Source: Bacillota bacterium (lineage in GTDB: Bacteria > Bacillota > Sulfobacillia > Sulfobacillales > Sulfobacillaceae). From it: a DNA stretch of 35,318 bases. Location of the stretch: positions 1-35,318 of the forward strand of contig JAKBWA010000077.1 in NCBI GenBank assembly GCA_021841025.1, written 5' to 3'. The notes under the pieces are model-generated. The model was not told where the DNA came from. It saw nothing but the letters and a program-made list of their open reading frames with translations, and did no database searches. The position numbers and the translations under genes were made by a program. Shown one piece after another: positions 24,276 through 33,955 of this stretch (within the stretch, counting starts at the first letter, position 1; each line of letters begins with the position of its first letter).

Positions 24276-24305
24276 AAAAAAGAGCCTTCTCTCGAAGAAG
24301 ACCCT
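24276..24305 (-). terminator. terminator after aspS
   Basis: On the minus strand AGGGTCTTCT and AGAAGGCTCT pair over ten bases (two G-U) around TCGAG, followed by six T. It closes the recJ-to-aspS gene run 27 bases after the aspS stop. Confidence 0.85.
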
Positions 24306-24331
24306 GTTTTTGTCAGCACTCTTCATTAGGC

Positions 24332-26071
24332 TTATTTCTTAATTCGTATTCCCACTTCTTCCAATTGACTAGGATGCACAGGACTGGGCGAATTCATCAA
24401 GGGATCAACCCCCCGTGCTGTTTTGGGAAAAGCAATGACTTCTCGCAAGCTTTTGGCCCCCGCCATTAGCATCACCATGCGGTCTAAGCCGAAGGCAATT
24501 CCACCATGCGGAGGCGCTCCATATTGGAATGCGTCGATGAGAAAGCCAAACTTTTCCTGAACCTCATCGGGTTGCAATCCTAAAGCGGAAAATATCCGAG
24601 ATTGCAATTGCGGCTGAAAGATTCTCAAACTTCCCGAAGCGAGCTCAGTGCCATTGAGGACCACATCATAAGCCTGGGAACGAACAGACAAAGGTGCCGT
24701 TTCGATAAGGTCCATGTCCTCTGGATGCGGCATTGTAAAGGGATGATGCGCAGACACGAGACGATTTTCTTCCTCGGAGAACTCGAACAACGGGAAGTCG
24801 GTCACCCAAAGAAACCGCCATCCTTCATCAAGCCGATTCTCCCGTCTGGCAAATTCCAGGCGCAATTGCCCTAACACATTGAGACTCGGATATTTATCAC
24901 CCGCAACTACCAATAATACGTCGCCAGGCCGTAACCCCACTTTTTCGGATAACTTACGCACTTCCTCCGTGCTCAGCCATTTGCCCGCTGACGACCGAGT
25001 CTGTTCGGGAGACTTCACCAGCCAAATCAGTCCGCCAGCTCCGAGCGCCTTAGCCATCTCCCCCCATGTATCGAGTTGCTTGCGTGAAGGCTGATAGTTG
25101 CGAAGAACCACCGCTCCTACAAAAGGTGCATCACGAAGGACAGGCCAAGACACATGTGCCTTGACTGTATCCGTTAAATTCCACAGTTTTTCTCCCGCCC
25201 GCAAATCCGGTTTGTCCGAGCCGTATCCTTCCATGGCCTCTTCCCAGGTTATCCGTAAAAAGGGGTCCAAAGACACGTTCAACGCTTCTTGGAAAACAAA
25301 ACGGAGCATGGCCTCCATCATATTGAGAATGTGAGCCTGGGTCATGAAGGACATTTCCACATCAATTTGGGTGAATTCTGGCTGTCGGTCTGCCCGAAGA
25401 TCCTCGTCGCGAAAAACTTTTGCAATTTGATAATAGCGATCAATGCCTGCCACCATTAACAATTGCTTAAAAATCTGGGGACTTTGAGGAAGCGCATAAA
25501 ACGTTCCTGGTTGTAAGCGGCTGGGCACCAAAAAGTCTCGTGCTCCTTCCGGAGTAGAACGCGCCAACGATGGAGTCTCCACATCCAAGAAACCATGATC
25601 ATGAAAAAATCGGCGGACGGCCATTAAAACCCGGTCCCGCAGAATAAAATTCTGCAATAGTCCCCTACGTCTTAAATCAATATAGCGATATTTAAGACGA
25701 AGAATCTCATCGACTGACTCGGCATCTTCCGGCATAAAGGGAGGAGTTTTGGCTTCAGACAAAATCTCTACGATTTGTGGTTCAATCTCAATGGCTCCTG
25801 AAGGCAGATCGGGATTTTCCATTCCCTCTGGCCGTCTCTTCACTATTCCCTTGACTGCCAGCACAAACTCCGGTCGCACATGATCCAGTTTGTGAAAATT
25901 TTCGTCTTGGACAGGTTCAGCGACGATCTGCACCAATCCGGTACGGTCCCGTAGATCAATAAAGATAACTCCGCCGTGATCGCGGCGACGATGTACCCAC
26001 CCGGCGACACTCACGATTTCTCCCTCGAGTTTTTCGTCAATCTCCGCGGCATAATGTGTGCGGCCTAACAT
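24332..26071 (-). CDS. aspS: aspartyl-tRNA synthetase, non-discriminating type
   Basis: Charges tRNA-Asp and, if non-discriminating, also tRNA-Asn. The N-terminal OB domain (1-110), the class II core (motif 2 FRDEDLRADRQPEFTQID; motif 3 GIAFGLDRMVMLMAG) and the inserted GAD domain of bacterial AspRS (about 280-420) are all present; 579 residues. His32 (in RRRDHGG) and Gly83 (in RRPEGM) match the His31/Gly82 pair of the non-discriminating Pseudomonas enzyme, whereas E. coli has Leu and Lys. So the cell probably makes Asn-tRNA by GatCAB amidation. GGAGG lies 13 bases before the ATG. Last gene of its run, 33 bases after hisS. Confidence 0.96.
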   Translation of the reverse strand: MLGRTHYAAEIDEKLEGEIVSVAGWVHRRRDHGGVIFIDLRDRTGLVQIVAEPVQDENFHKLDHVRPEFVLAVKGIVKRRPEGMENPDLPSGAIEIEPQIVEILSEAKTPPFMPEDAESVDEILRLKYRYIDLRRRGLLQNFILRDRVLMAVRRFFHDHGFLDVETPSLARSTPEGARDFLVPSRLQPGTFYALPQSPQIFKQLLMVAGIDRYYQIAKVFRDEDLRADRQPEFTQIDVEMSFMTQAHILNMMEAMLRFVFQEALNVSLDPFLRITWEEAMEGYGSDKPDLRAGEKLWNLTDTVKAHVSWPVLRDAPFVGAVVLRNYQPSRKQLDTWGEMAKALGAGGLIWLVKSPEQTRSSAGKWLSTEEVRKLSEKVGLRPGDVLLVVAGDKYPSLNVLGQLRLEFARRENRLDEGWRFLWVTDFPLFEFSEEENRLVSAHHPFTMPHPEDMDLIETAPLSVRSQAYDVVLNGTELASGSLRIFQPQLQSRIFSALGLQPDEVQEKFGFLIDAFQYGAPPHGGIAFGLDRMVMLMAGAKSLREVIAFPKTARGVDPLMNSPSPVHPSQLEEVGIRIKK

Positions 26072-26104
26072 AATAAATCCGTGTCCTCCTCAACAACTGA
26101 TCTC

Positions 26105-27361
26105 TCAACTGTTTATTTTAAATTGCTGGTGAAGCAAGTCGCTCAATTGGTCACGCTTGACAGTCATTTGAACCCCGTCTTGCAACGATTTTACATTGAC
26201 TTCGTCCATTTCCCATTCGTGCCCCCCGACAAACACCACGATTTGGCTTCGTCGCCCTGCATCGCGCAACTGGGCTTTCAGACTTCGCCCCATGAGATCT
26301 GATTCGGCGGCAAACCCTTCCCGGCGCAGTTGTTCCGCCAGCAGGAGGGAAGGCCCCTCGAATCCGGGGAGGTGAGCCACATAGATCCGGGTCACAGACG
26401 GGATTCCCAAATTTTGTTCAACAGCAGACAATATCCGCTCGATTCCCATGCCAAAGCCTACTGCCGGCGTAGATTCGGGACCATCCAAAGTCGTCGCCAA
26501 CCCATCATACCGTCCTCCTCCAAACAAGGCTGCTTGGCTCCCCATACTGGGATGGCCAATTTCAAAGACAGTCCGAGTATAATAATCCAGTCCTCTCACT
26601 AAAAAGGGGTCTCGCCTGACTTGCCGCCCAGACGCACTCAACAAGTCTGTCAACTTCCCGTAATGAGTGGCGCAGTCTTCACACCAAAATTCCTCGATAT
26701 CGGGTGCTTGTTCCCGGATTGCCACATCAATTTTGCAATCTAGCAAACGCAGAGGGTTGCTATTTAGCCTGGTTTGGCAATCCCGACACAGATGATTACG
26801 CTGTTCATGATAATAGCGAATGAGAGCTTCCCGGTAACGAGGCCGACACTCAGAACATCCTATCGAATTGAGCCGAATCATGGGATCGGGCAGTCCTGCC
26901 CGTTCAACCACTGCACAGGCTAGTAAAATAACTTCAGCATCAGCTTCAGGATAAACCGAACCATATAATTCCGCCCCAAACTGTGTATGTTGACGGTACC
27001 GCAACGCCTGTGGGCGCTCTCTACGAAACATGGGCCCATAATAGCACATTCTCACCGGCTGAGGCTGGTTAAACATACCATTTTCGACGTAAGCTCGGGC
27101 AATGGCTGCTGTTCCCTCCGGACGCAGAGTCAATTCCACGCCTCCAGCATCCGTAAATGAATATCTCTCGTGTTGAACAATGTCTGTAGATTCGCCTACC
27201 CGCAAAAACACCGGAGTTTGCTCAAATACCGGTGTTTCTACCGGCAAGTACCCGAAAGTTTGGGCACAATCGAGGGCAATGCGCCGCATTTGTTCCATTT
27301 TTAAAGACATCGGCGGCAGAATATCTTGGGTACCCCGAGGCTTTTGAAATTCCGCACGCAT
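26105..27361 (-). CDS. hisS: histidyl-tRNA synthetase
   Basis: Charges tRNA-His. Motif 1 lies in the N-terminal FQKPRGTQDILPPMSLKMEQ stretch onward, motif 2 in MFRRERPQALRYRQHTQFG, the histidine-A site is RGLDYYTRTVFEI, and GGGRYDGL with the motif 3 stretch AVGFGMGIERIL follow. The anticodon-binding domain fills the last 95 residues. A CxxC pair set (SECRPR, CRDCQTR, CEDC) in the insertion domain could bind zinc, a feature of some HisRS. 418 residues. AAAGGAG before the ATG. No T-box is seen in the short gap to dtd, so it is transcribed with the upstream genes. Confidence 0.95.
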   Translation of the reverse strand: MRAEFQKPRGTQDILPPMSLKMEQMRRIALDCAQTFGYLPVETPVFEQTPVFLRVGESTDIVQHERYSFTDAGGVELTLRPEGTAAIARAYVENGMFNQPQPVRMCYYGPMFRRERPQALRYRQHTQFGAELYGSVYPEADAEVILLACAVVERAGLPDPMIRLNSIGCSECRPRYREALIRYYHEQRNHLCRDCQTRLNSNPLRLLDCKIDVAIREQAPDIEEFWCEDCATHYGKLTDLLSASGRQVRRDPFLVRGLDYYTRTVFEIGHPSMGSQAALFGGGRYDGLATTLDGPESTPAVGFGMGIERILSAVEQNLGIPSVTRIYVAHLPGFEGPSLLLAEQLRREGFAAESDLMGRSLKAQLRDAGRRSQIVVFVGGHEWEMDEVNVKSLQDGVQMTVKRDQLSDLLHQQFKINS

Positions 27362-27375
27362 GTAGAAACTCCTTT

Positions 27376-27840
27376 CTAATCGGAATGACTCGGGTTTTTC
27401 ATCCTACTGTCGAGCCATATTGTCACGGGACCCCAATTAACCAATTGAATGTCCATGTCAGCTCCAAACCGACCTGTTTGCACCACCGAAACAGATTGTC
27501 GGCACATTCTAATAAATTCATTATAGAGAGGCTCAGCTATCTCCCGGGAAGCAGCCTTTGTGAAACTGGGCCGTCTACCTTTCGCCACGTCCGCATAAAG
27601 TGTGAACTGGGAAATAACGAGCAATTCCCCGCCCACATCACACACACTTTTATTCATCTTGCCATGATCATCCGCAAAAATTCGCAAGGACGTAATCTTG
27701 TCCGCCATCCAAGAAACAATCCCGGACTCATCGCCACGAGCGATCCCTAACAAGACAACCAGCCCATGGTGAATCTCGGCAATCGTCTGATTGTCCACGG
27801 ACACCGATGCCCGTTTCACACGCTGAATGACTGACCGCAT
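27376..27840 (-). CDS. dtd: D-aminoacyl-tRNA deacylase
   Basis: Dtd removes D-amino acids, and glycine from tRNA-Ala, by RNA-assisted hydrolysis. MRSVIQRVKRASVSVDN opens the protein. The active site S-Q-F-T-L is in VISQFTLYADVAKGRRPSF and the Gly-cisPro motif is in NWGPVTIWLDSR. 154 residues is standard. Start and rsh stop overlap by one base (TGATG), so it is coupled to rsh, the arrangement seen in Bacillus (relA-dtd). Confidence 0.95.
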   Translation of the reverse strand: MRSVIQRVKRASVSVDNQTIAEIHHGLVVLLGIARGDESGIVSWMADKITSLRIFADDHGKMNKSVCDVGGELLVISQFTLYADVAKGRRPSFTKAASREIAEPLYNEFIRMCRQSVSVVQTGRFGADMDIQLVNWGPVTIWLDSRMKNPSHSD

Positions 27841-30002
27841 CAGGGCTTCTCATGGCTCACACGCTCTACCCTCTCGACAAAAGGAAGAGCTTCCAGCCGC
27901 CCGATAATTCTCATAAGTTGAGTCAAATTTTTCACTTCCAATCGCACATTGACAACAGCTGTTCGGTCTTTGAAACCTCGTGCTTTGGCGGATATGATGT
28001 TGGCATCTGCAACAACATTGGCCACATCGGCTAAAAGACCCGCACGGTCCCAAGCAAACACCGCCAATTCCACCGGATGGGGAGCCAGTTCTGCTTCCTT
28101 AATGTCCCAACTCACCTCTATTAACCGTTCAGGATCTTTACTCAGTTCTTTCTCGTTGGGACACCCCAGCCGATGCACTGAGACCCCCCGTCCACGAGTC
28201 AAATATCCGATAATCGGATCCCCTGGAACAGGTTGGCAACACCGAGCCAAACGGGTTAGCAACCGTGATTGTCCGCGAACCAGAATCTGTTGCCCCGTCT
28301 GTGCCGAACCCGCATCTGATCTCACAGGGCGCTTCAGTGGTAAGATTGACGTGACAACCGGTTCAATTTCCTTGGTCAGTTCGTCTTTGATCCGATTCAC
28401 AGCCTGAACCGGATTAATCATGCCATCACTGATACCGACAGCCAACTCGTCTACTGTACCATATCCAACTTTCTTCACCAATTCCTGTAGCCGTTCATGG
28501 TGCAACGACAAACTCGCTCGTTTCAGCTCGCGTTCCAAAATTTCATGACCTCTGGATAAATGCTCCTGGCGCCGTTCTTTACGAATCCACTGACGAATTC
28601 GGTTTTTCGCCTGTGAAGTCTGAACAATGTTCAGCCAGTCCACACTCGGACCGGCGCTTTTACGATTGACCAGTACTTCAACAATGTCGCCGTTCTCCAG
28701 TGCCGTTGTCAAAGGAACGATACGTCCATTAATTTTCGCTCCCACGCAGTGATTGCCGACATCAGTGTGAATCCGGTAGGCAAAGTCTATGGGAGTCGAA
28801 CCAGCGGGCAAATCCAGCACATCGCCCTTGGGAGTAAAAACAAACACTTCGTCGCTAAACAAGTCGACTTTTAACGTATCCATGAATTCACGGGCGTCAC
28901 GCATATCTCTTTGCCACTCCAAAAGCTGACGCAGCCAAGAGAGCTTTTGTTCGAATTCTCGGTCTTCTTTACTTCCTTCTTTATATCGCCAATGGGCTGC
29001 AATTCCATATTCTGCCGTGTGATGCATCTCAAAGGTGCGAATTTGTACCTCAAGAGGTTCCCCTTCGGGCCCCATGACCGTTGTATGCAGACTTTGGTAC
29101 AAATTAGATTTTGGCATGGCAATATAATCTTTAAATCGCCCAGGAACCGGTTTCCATAGGCTGTGAACCAATCCCAGAACCGCATAACAGTCTTTCACCG
29201 TTTCCACCATGACGCGGATGGCTACTAAATCAAAAATTTGGGAGAAATCCTTACCTTGTTTGTACATTTTCTGATAGATGCTATACAAATGTTTGGCTCG
29301 GCCTGAGAGTTCCGCGACCATGCCCATTTGTTCCAGACGTCTCGTCAACTCCTGGGTTACGGCTTCCACCGCGGCTTCTCGTTCTTTTCGCTTTTTTGCA
29401 ACAAGTTCTTTCATCGTTCGAAAAGCTTCCGGGTGCAAATGTTGAAAAGCCAAATCTTCCAGTTCCCATTTAATTCGATATATCCCTAAACGATGTGCTA
29501 ACGGCGCATAAATTTCCATCGTTTCTTTGGCAATTCTCTGAACCCTATGGGGGTCGAGGTGTTTGAGGGTCCTCATGTTGTGCAGCCGATCCGCTAACTT
29601 GATGAGAATGACACGAATATCTTTAGCCATGGCGAGAAGCATTTTGCGCAAGTTTTCTGCTTGTTCTTCTTCTCTGGTCCGCACTTCCAAGCGGTCTAAC
29701 TTGGTCACTCCGTCAACCAGTTGCGCCACTTCCGAACCAAAGCTCTGTTCCACATCTTCGAGGGTATAAGGCGTATCCTCTACAACGTCGTGGAGCAATG
29801 CAGCGATAATCGTAGGCACATCCATTTTAAGGTCGGCCAAAATGGACGCCACGGCCAAAGGATGCTCAATATAGGGGTCGCCTGAGGCACGGCTCTGACC
29901 GGCATGAGCTTGGCGGGCAAAATCAATCGCTTGGGCGATTTGCTCGGCCTCCGGAGAATCTTCGGTAAATCCAAGCTTTTCCGCCATACTTACTTGCTCC
30001 AC
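27840..30002 (-). CDS. relA: bifunctional (p)ppGpp synthetase/hydrolase, Rel/Rsh
   Basis: Makes and breaks the stringent-response alarmone. The HD hydrolase domain (about 30-180) has ARQAHAGQSRASGDPYIEHP, LLHDVVEDTPY and ADRLHNMRTL. The synthetase domain (about 240-350) has RFKDYIAMPKSNLYQSLHTT and EVQIRTFEMH. The TGS domain starts at DEVFVFTPKGDVLDLPAGST. A zinc-finger-like helical part (LARCCQPVPGDPIIGY) and the C-terminal ACT domain follow. 720 residues, with both catalytic sites intact by eye. GTG start with AGAGGGGGG upstream. Lies between apt and dtd as in most Firmicutes. Confidence 0.96.
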   Translation of the reverse strand: MEQVSMAEKLGFTEDSPEAEQIAQAIDFARQAHAGQSRASGDPYIEHPLAVASILADLKMDVPTIIAALLHDVVEDTPYTLEDVEQSFGSEVAQLVDGVTKLDRLEVRTREEEQAENLRKMLLAMAKDIRVILIKLADRLHNMRTLKHLDPHRVQRIAKETMEIYAPLAHRLGIYRIKWELEDLAFQHLHPEAFRTMKELVAKKRKEREAAVEAVTQELTRRLEQMGMVAELSGRAKHLYSIYQKMYKQGKDFSQIFDLVAIRVMVETVKDCYAVLGLVHSLWKPVPGRFKDYIAMPKSNLYQSLHTTVMGPEGEPLEVQIRTFEMHHTAEYGIAAHWRYKEGSKEDREFEQKLSWLRQLLEWQRDMRDAREFMDTLKVDLFSDEVFVFTPKGDVLDLPAGSTPIDFAYRIHTDVGNHCVGAKINGRIVPLTTALENGDIVEVLVNRKSAGPSVDWLNIVQTSQAKNRIRQWIRKERRQEHLSRGHEILERELKRASLSLHHERLQELVKKVGYGTVDELAVGISDGMINPVQAVNRIKDELTKEIEPVVTSILPLKRPVRSDAGSAQTGQQILVRGQSRLLTRLARCCQPVPGDPIIGYLTRGRGVSVHRLGCPNEKELSKDPERLIEVSWDIKEAELAPHPVELAVFAWDRAGLLADVANVVADANIISAKARGFKDRTAVVNVRLEVKNLTQLMRIIGRLEALPFVERVERVSHEKP

Positions 30003-30024
30003 GTTGCTCCCCCCTCTTTCTTGT

Positions 30025-30540
30025 TTACAGTGACAGTAAACTTATTACATTGGTCCGCGAATCCAACCGGGACCGTCCTCCCAAATCTGTCAGCTCAATT
30101 AAAAAACCGAAGCCGACTACCTGCGCCGAAGCCCTGGTTGCGAGTCGAGCCACCGCCTCGACTGTTCCACCCGTAGCTAATACATCATCCACAATAATCA
30201 CACGCTTTAGAGCCAAATTCGAATCCAGCTCCAGATTCAGTTGGTTTTCTCCATATTCTAGCGAATATGATTCCGATATAACAGGGTCTGGCAATTTTCC
30301 AGCTTTGCGGACGGGCACTAACCCTACGTTTAACCGGTCAGCCAGTGGGGCTGCAATGAGAAATCCTCTTGCCTCCGGCGCCAATATGGCGTCAGCATTC
30401 AATGGTCTCAGACGGTCTTCCAGCTCATCCAACACTTCTTTCCATGCCTCCGGGCGCGCCATTATTGGCAAAACATCCCGAAACAAAATGCCTGGCTGGG
30501 GAAAGTCCGGAATTTCTCGCAACCATTTTACCCATCGCAC
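30025..30540 (-). CDS. apt: adenine phosphoribosyltransferase
   Basis: Salvages adenine with PRPP to AMP. The N-terminal REIPDFPQPGILFRDVLPIM is the adenine-side signature; APEARGFLIAAPLADRLNVG and VPVRKAGKLP follow; the PRPP loop is VIIVDDVLATGGTVEA. 171 residues is normal. GTG start with GAGGT about nine bases upstream. Between recJ and rsh, so purine salvage and alarmone metabolism are encoded together. Confidence 0.95.
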   Translation of the reverse strand: MRWVKWLREIPDFPQPGILFRDVLPIMARPEAWKEVLDELEDRLRPLNADAILAPEARGFLIAAPLADRLNVGLVPVRKAGKLPDPVISESYSLEYGENQLNLELDSNLALKRVIIVDDVLATGGTVEAVARLATRASAQVVGFGFLIELTDLGGRSRLDSRTNVISLLSL

Positions 30541-30592
30541 AATAATGCAACCTCCTCATATTCCCGCAATGATGTAAGTCAAAACCTGAGTT

Positions 30593-32821
30593 TTATTCCC
30601 TCCATCGGGACAAGGGATTTTGGTAACTGGCTCGGACTTCCCGCATAAGTTTGTGTGCTCTTTCATAGGACGGGCTATCCGAAAGCCGGCGACGAACATG
30701 ATGCTGACCTCGAGGGTCGAGTTCCAGCTCTTCAAATATACGGCGTCCAACAATTAAAGGATGTCGGCCAACCTGACCTTGTCGCCACAAACGAGCCAAA
30801 GTGTCCCGTTTTGGCACCAATCTAGCCACCTTCTTCAATATCCTTTGATAATTTTCTTGCGGATTAATCCATATAATCCCCTCTTCATCCAAGATAGAAC
30901 CAGCCATGGCTACACATTGTCGGCTCAAAGGGGCCGTGAGCCAGATTATGTGCTGGGCCCAACCATGCAAAGATGGCCATGTACCCCATTGATTAACAAT
31001 GACTGACACAGAGGATGACCGTTTAAGATCCTCTTCATGCGCCGCTCTCTGTCCGTAATCCCAATGTCGGTCGAAGAACATGGCATGGAGTTCTTTGGCC
31101 AGATGACGCTGATCACGAGTTGATCCCACCACATATACAATCCGGCCATAAACTTCAGACGGTGGCTCTTCCCAGCGTATCACCCTGATCCAATCACTTC
31201 GTCCCGGACGGATGTCGATAAATTTATCGATGCGCCATTGATAGCTTTCCTGTCCTCGATAAAAATTGGGCATCAATTGGCCAACAAACTCGATGGAATC
31301 ACCAAGCTCAATCCCTGACGCGTGGTTGCCTTGATTAAACGCCACAGCTCGCAGTTCACTGTGCTTGAGATTCAATGCCAAATGTTGTTGGTCACGTCCC
31401 ATCCTTCGCCACGATTGTGCAATCCCTGTAACCGCGAAACGCGGACGCTCAAAGCCGTGGCCAAAAGGCTCCAAACTCCGCAATTCATCCAACACCACAG
31501 AAGTCACGTCTTCAGCTTTGATGCGCACATCGACTGTATTCGCCCTGTAGCGTTCTTCCCATATCTCCCGGGGCAAAGATGCAGAAAGTGTCATCGACAG
31601 TTCATAGACATCTTGCTTTATGAGGCTAAAGCCGCAAGCTCCCCGGTGTCCTCCTAGTTTCAGAAACATACTTCGGTGTTTCGCCATGTGCTCAAGCAAA
31701 TTCAAGCCGGGAACACCCCGGGCAGACCCCTTTCCTTCATCGTCCTCCCATCCAATGACGGCTACTGGACGCTTTAGCATCTCCCGTATTCGGGAGGCAA
31801 CAATACCAATAACCCCATGATGCCAGTTATCTTGAGCTAACACGACAAAAGGCGGCAACTCGACTCGACTATATTCCGCCACTTGTACGAGCGCCTGATC
31901 CACGATATCACGCTCGAGTTGCCGGCGCTTCTCATTTTGTTCTTGCAATACCCGTACATAGGGCTCGGCTTCCTCGGCTGTCGATGACAATAACACCTGG
32001 ACAGCCGGTTTGGCATCCCCCATTCGACCCGCAGCATTAAGATGGGGCCCCACATAAAATCCCAGATCGTCAACGTTGAGTTCTTCGGACGTCTCCACGC
32101 GCTCTTTGAGCAAAACTTCCACTCCCGGAACACTTCCTGATCTTAAGGCCTGTAATCCACGTTGTACGATACGGCGGTTATCTCCGGTTAAAGGGACGAC
32201 ATCCGCCACCGTTCCTATCGCCGCCACCCCATAAGCCCACTGCGGCAATGACTCGCGCAACAATGCCCGCAGCACTTGCAAAGCCACGCCAGTACCCGAA
32301 AGACGATTAGGATTTTTCATCCGTTCGGGATTGACCACAGCCTCAGCTGGAGGAAGAATTGAGGGCAACCCATGGTGGTCTGTAATGATCAGGCGAAGTC
32401 CCAGGCGGCTGGCTGTTTGCGCGGCCTCCAAAGAACTCGACCCACAATCAACCGTGACAAGAAGACTGACGCCGTCCTGGTGTGCCTGTATCACCGCATC
32501 CGTATTCAACCCATAGCCTTCGTCAAAGCGATTAGGGATGTAATAGTCCACATGTTCAAACCCTGCCCACAATAGCCCCTGATACATGAGTGATGTGGCG
32601 CTCACACCGTCGGCGTCGTAGTCGCCATACACTCTGATGGCCCGGTGACTTTGGCCAAATTCCTGCAACAGAGCCACGGCCTTCTCCATATCAGGAAGCA
32701 ATAAAGGGTCGGATGGTTCTTCACCATCTAGTTGCAACTGTCTAAAGTCTAAGAGTGAGCGAATATTTCGTGCCCACAGAACCTTCATCGTCACATCTGA
32801 TACGCCAATTTGTTCCTTCAT
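30593..32821 (-). CDS. recJ: single-stranded-DNA exonuclease RecJ
   Basis: RecJ degrades single-stranded DNA 5' to 3' in recombination and repair. The DHH metal site is in RVYGDYDADGVSATSLMY, LLVTVDCGSSSLEAA and LIITDHHGLP; HLNAAGRMGDAKPAVQ is the next motif. The DHHA1 domain has LGGHRGACGFSL, then an OB fold and a C-terminal extension of about 190 residues typical of the Firmicute form (742 residues in all). No clear ribosome binding site precedes the ATG; an internal ATG at 32788 is possible. First gene of the recJ-apt-rsh-dtd-hisS-aspS run. I saw only a weak promoter in the 106 bases upstream. Confidence 0.94.
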   Translation of the reverse strand: MKEQIGVSDVTMKVLWARNIRSLLDFRQLQLDGEEPSDPLLLPDMEKAVALLQEFGQSHRAIRVYGDYDADGVSATSLMYQGLLWAGFEHVDYYIPNRFDEGYGLNTDAVIQAHQDGVSLLVTVDCGSSSLEAAQTASRLGLRLIITDHHGLPSILPPAEAVVNPERMKNPNRLSGTGVALQVLRALLRESLPQWAYGVAAIGTVADVVPLTGDNRRIVQRGLQALRSGSVPGVEVLLKERVETSEELNVDDLGFYVGPHLNAAGRMGDAKPAVQVLLSSTAEEAEPYVRVLQEQNEKRRQLERDIVDQALVQVAEYSRVELPPFVVLAQDNWHHGVIGIVASRIREMLKRPVAVIGWEDDEGKGSARGVPGLNLLEHMAKHRSMFLKLGGHRGACGFSLIKQDVYELSMTLSASLPREIWEERYRANTVDVRIKAEDVTSVVLDELRSLEPFGHGFERPRFAVTGIAQSWRRMGRDQQHLALNLKHSELRAVAFNQGNHASGIELGDSIEFVGQLMPNFYRGQESYQWRIDKFIDIRPGRSDWIRVIRWEEPPSEVYGRIVYVVGSTRDQRHLAKELHAMFFDRHWDYGQRAAHEEDLKRSSSVSVIVNQWGTWPSLHGWAQHIIWLTAPLSRQCVAMAGSILDEEGIIWINPQENYQRILKKVARLVPKRDTLARLWRQGQVGRHPLIVGRRIFEELELDPRGQHHVRRRLSDSPSYERAHKLMREVRASYQNPLSRWRE

Positions 32822-32927
32822 GGAAAGAAATCGTTTTTCATCCTCATCGTGTATTGAAGAGGTCAGTATATAGGGACGATTGAGATACCGCGTCTGTCTT
32901 CACCAATCCATTTCTGTCACATGATCG

Positions 32928-33845
32928 TTAATCCGGATTGACATGCACCATCACATCTTGAATGCGGGGCAGCTCCATGACCCCGTTTTTCACTTGATGT
33001 GCAATATGGTGAGCTTCCAGTAATGATAAACTATGATCTACAACAATTTTCAAATCCACGAGTACCTGAGTGCCTGCCACTCTCGTGCGAATTTCGTCAA
33101 TCGTCTTGACACCTTTGACATTGAGACACACGTTGCGTATCGCCTCAACAATTTCACTGTCGGCTGCGCGGTCCATTAGGTCCGATGCGGCTTGCGAAAA
33201 AATATCCACTCCGAGCCAAACAATCAATACCGCCACACCTAAAGCTCCGTACGAGTCGCAATGGGGGATCCCCCATTGGGCTCCCAAAATTGCAGCTGTG
33301 GTAATTCCAGACGAAATGACATCCATTCGATTATCCAGAGCAGAAGCCATCAAAGCATGACTGCCTGTTCTTTCAGCCATTCTCTTTTGCCGAATATACA
33401 TGACCCACTTTATCAGCATAACCCCCGCTGAGACAATAAGGGTCAACAAATCCGGATGCAGGCTGTGAGTTCTTTGTAAAGAGTGTATAGCGCTGTTTCC
33501 TACTTCAAATCCCGCTAAAATCAGAATAAGGGCCACAACTTTTTGAGCCACGGCCTCCGCTTTGCCATGACCGTAATTATGACCTTCATCCGGCGGTATC
33601 CGGGAAACTTTCAAGCCGATAATAACGGCAATGGAGGATCCCAAATCGGCACCCGAGTGGATGCCGTCTGCGATCAACGCGCGGGAATTGCCGAGAACAC
33701 CCACGACCAGCTTAATCACCATGAGAAAAAAATTTCCCACAGCACCCCACCAGGCACTGGCCGCACTGTTTCGTAGTTGTCCGTCCACATCAATCAATGT
33801 TTTCACCTGTTTGCTTATGCAGTCGTTATCATTGTACCATGACAA
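32928..33845 (-). CDS. cation diffusion facilitator, Fe/Zn-type
   Basis: A CDF protein exports divalent metals in exchange for protons. About six membrane helices (VGNFFLMVIKLVVGVLG, SSIAVIIGLKV and on) are followed by a cytoplasmic C-terminal domain of about 80 residues (IRTRVAGTQVLVDLKIVVDH, VMVHVNPD). The transport site has H-x-x-x-D in the second helix (GIHSGADLGSS) and D-x-x-x-D in the fifth (ALDNRMDVISSG), the pattern assigned to the Fe/Zn subgroup. That fits an iron-rich acidic habitat. The frame starts at TTG with AGAAGG eight bases upstream; a GTG some 15 codons later is a possible alternative. Same strand as recJ but 106 bases apart. Confidence 0.87.
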   Translation of the reverse strand: MSWYNDNDCISKQVKTLIDVDGQLRNSAASAWWGAVGNFFLMVIKLVVGVLGNSRALIADGIHSGADLGSSIAVIIGLKVSRIPPDEGHNYGHGKAEAVAQKVVALILILAGFEVGNSAIHSLQRTHSLHPDLLTLIVSAGVMLIKWVMYIRQKRMAERTGSHALMASALDNRMDVISSGITTAAILGAQWGIPHCDSYGALGVAVLIVWLGVDIFSQAASDLMDRAADSEIVEAIRNVCLNVKGVKTIDEIRTRVAGTQVLVDLKIVVDHSLSLLEAHHIAHQVKNGVMELPRIQDVMVHVNPD

Positions 33846-33955
33846 CCCCTCGCCCTTCTCTCAGGCGCATCGAGCGCTGCACTGACAGATCAGACCTGGG
33901 CGCTTGCCAACACAAACAAGGGAGATGAGATTCGTAAGATGGCCGCGGGCATGGG
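33846..33955. other. intergenic region before the decayed right edge
   Basis: No gene or clear terminator seen. It should hold the promoter of the cation facilitator on the minus strand; a TACAAT hexamer near its start has no matching -35. Confidence 0.3.

Noticed and set aside
27841-30002. N-L-Y instead of N-G-Y in the Rel synthetase motif as a loss of activity
   Set aside because: Firmicute Rel proteins often have a non-Gly residue there (for example N-M-Y); the catalytic Asp, Glu and HD residues are in place.
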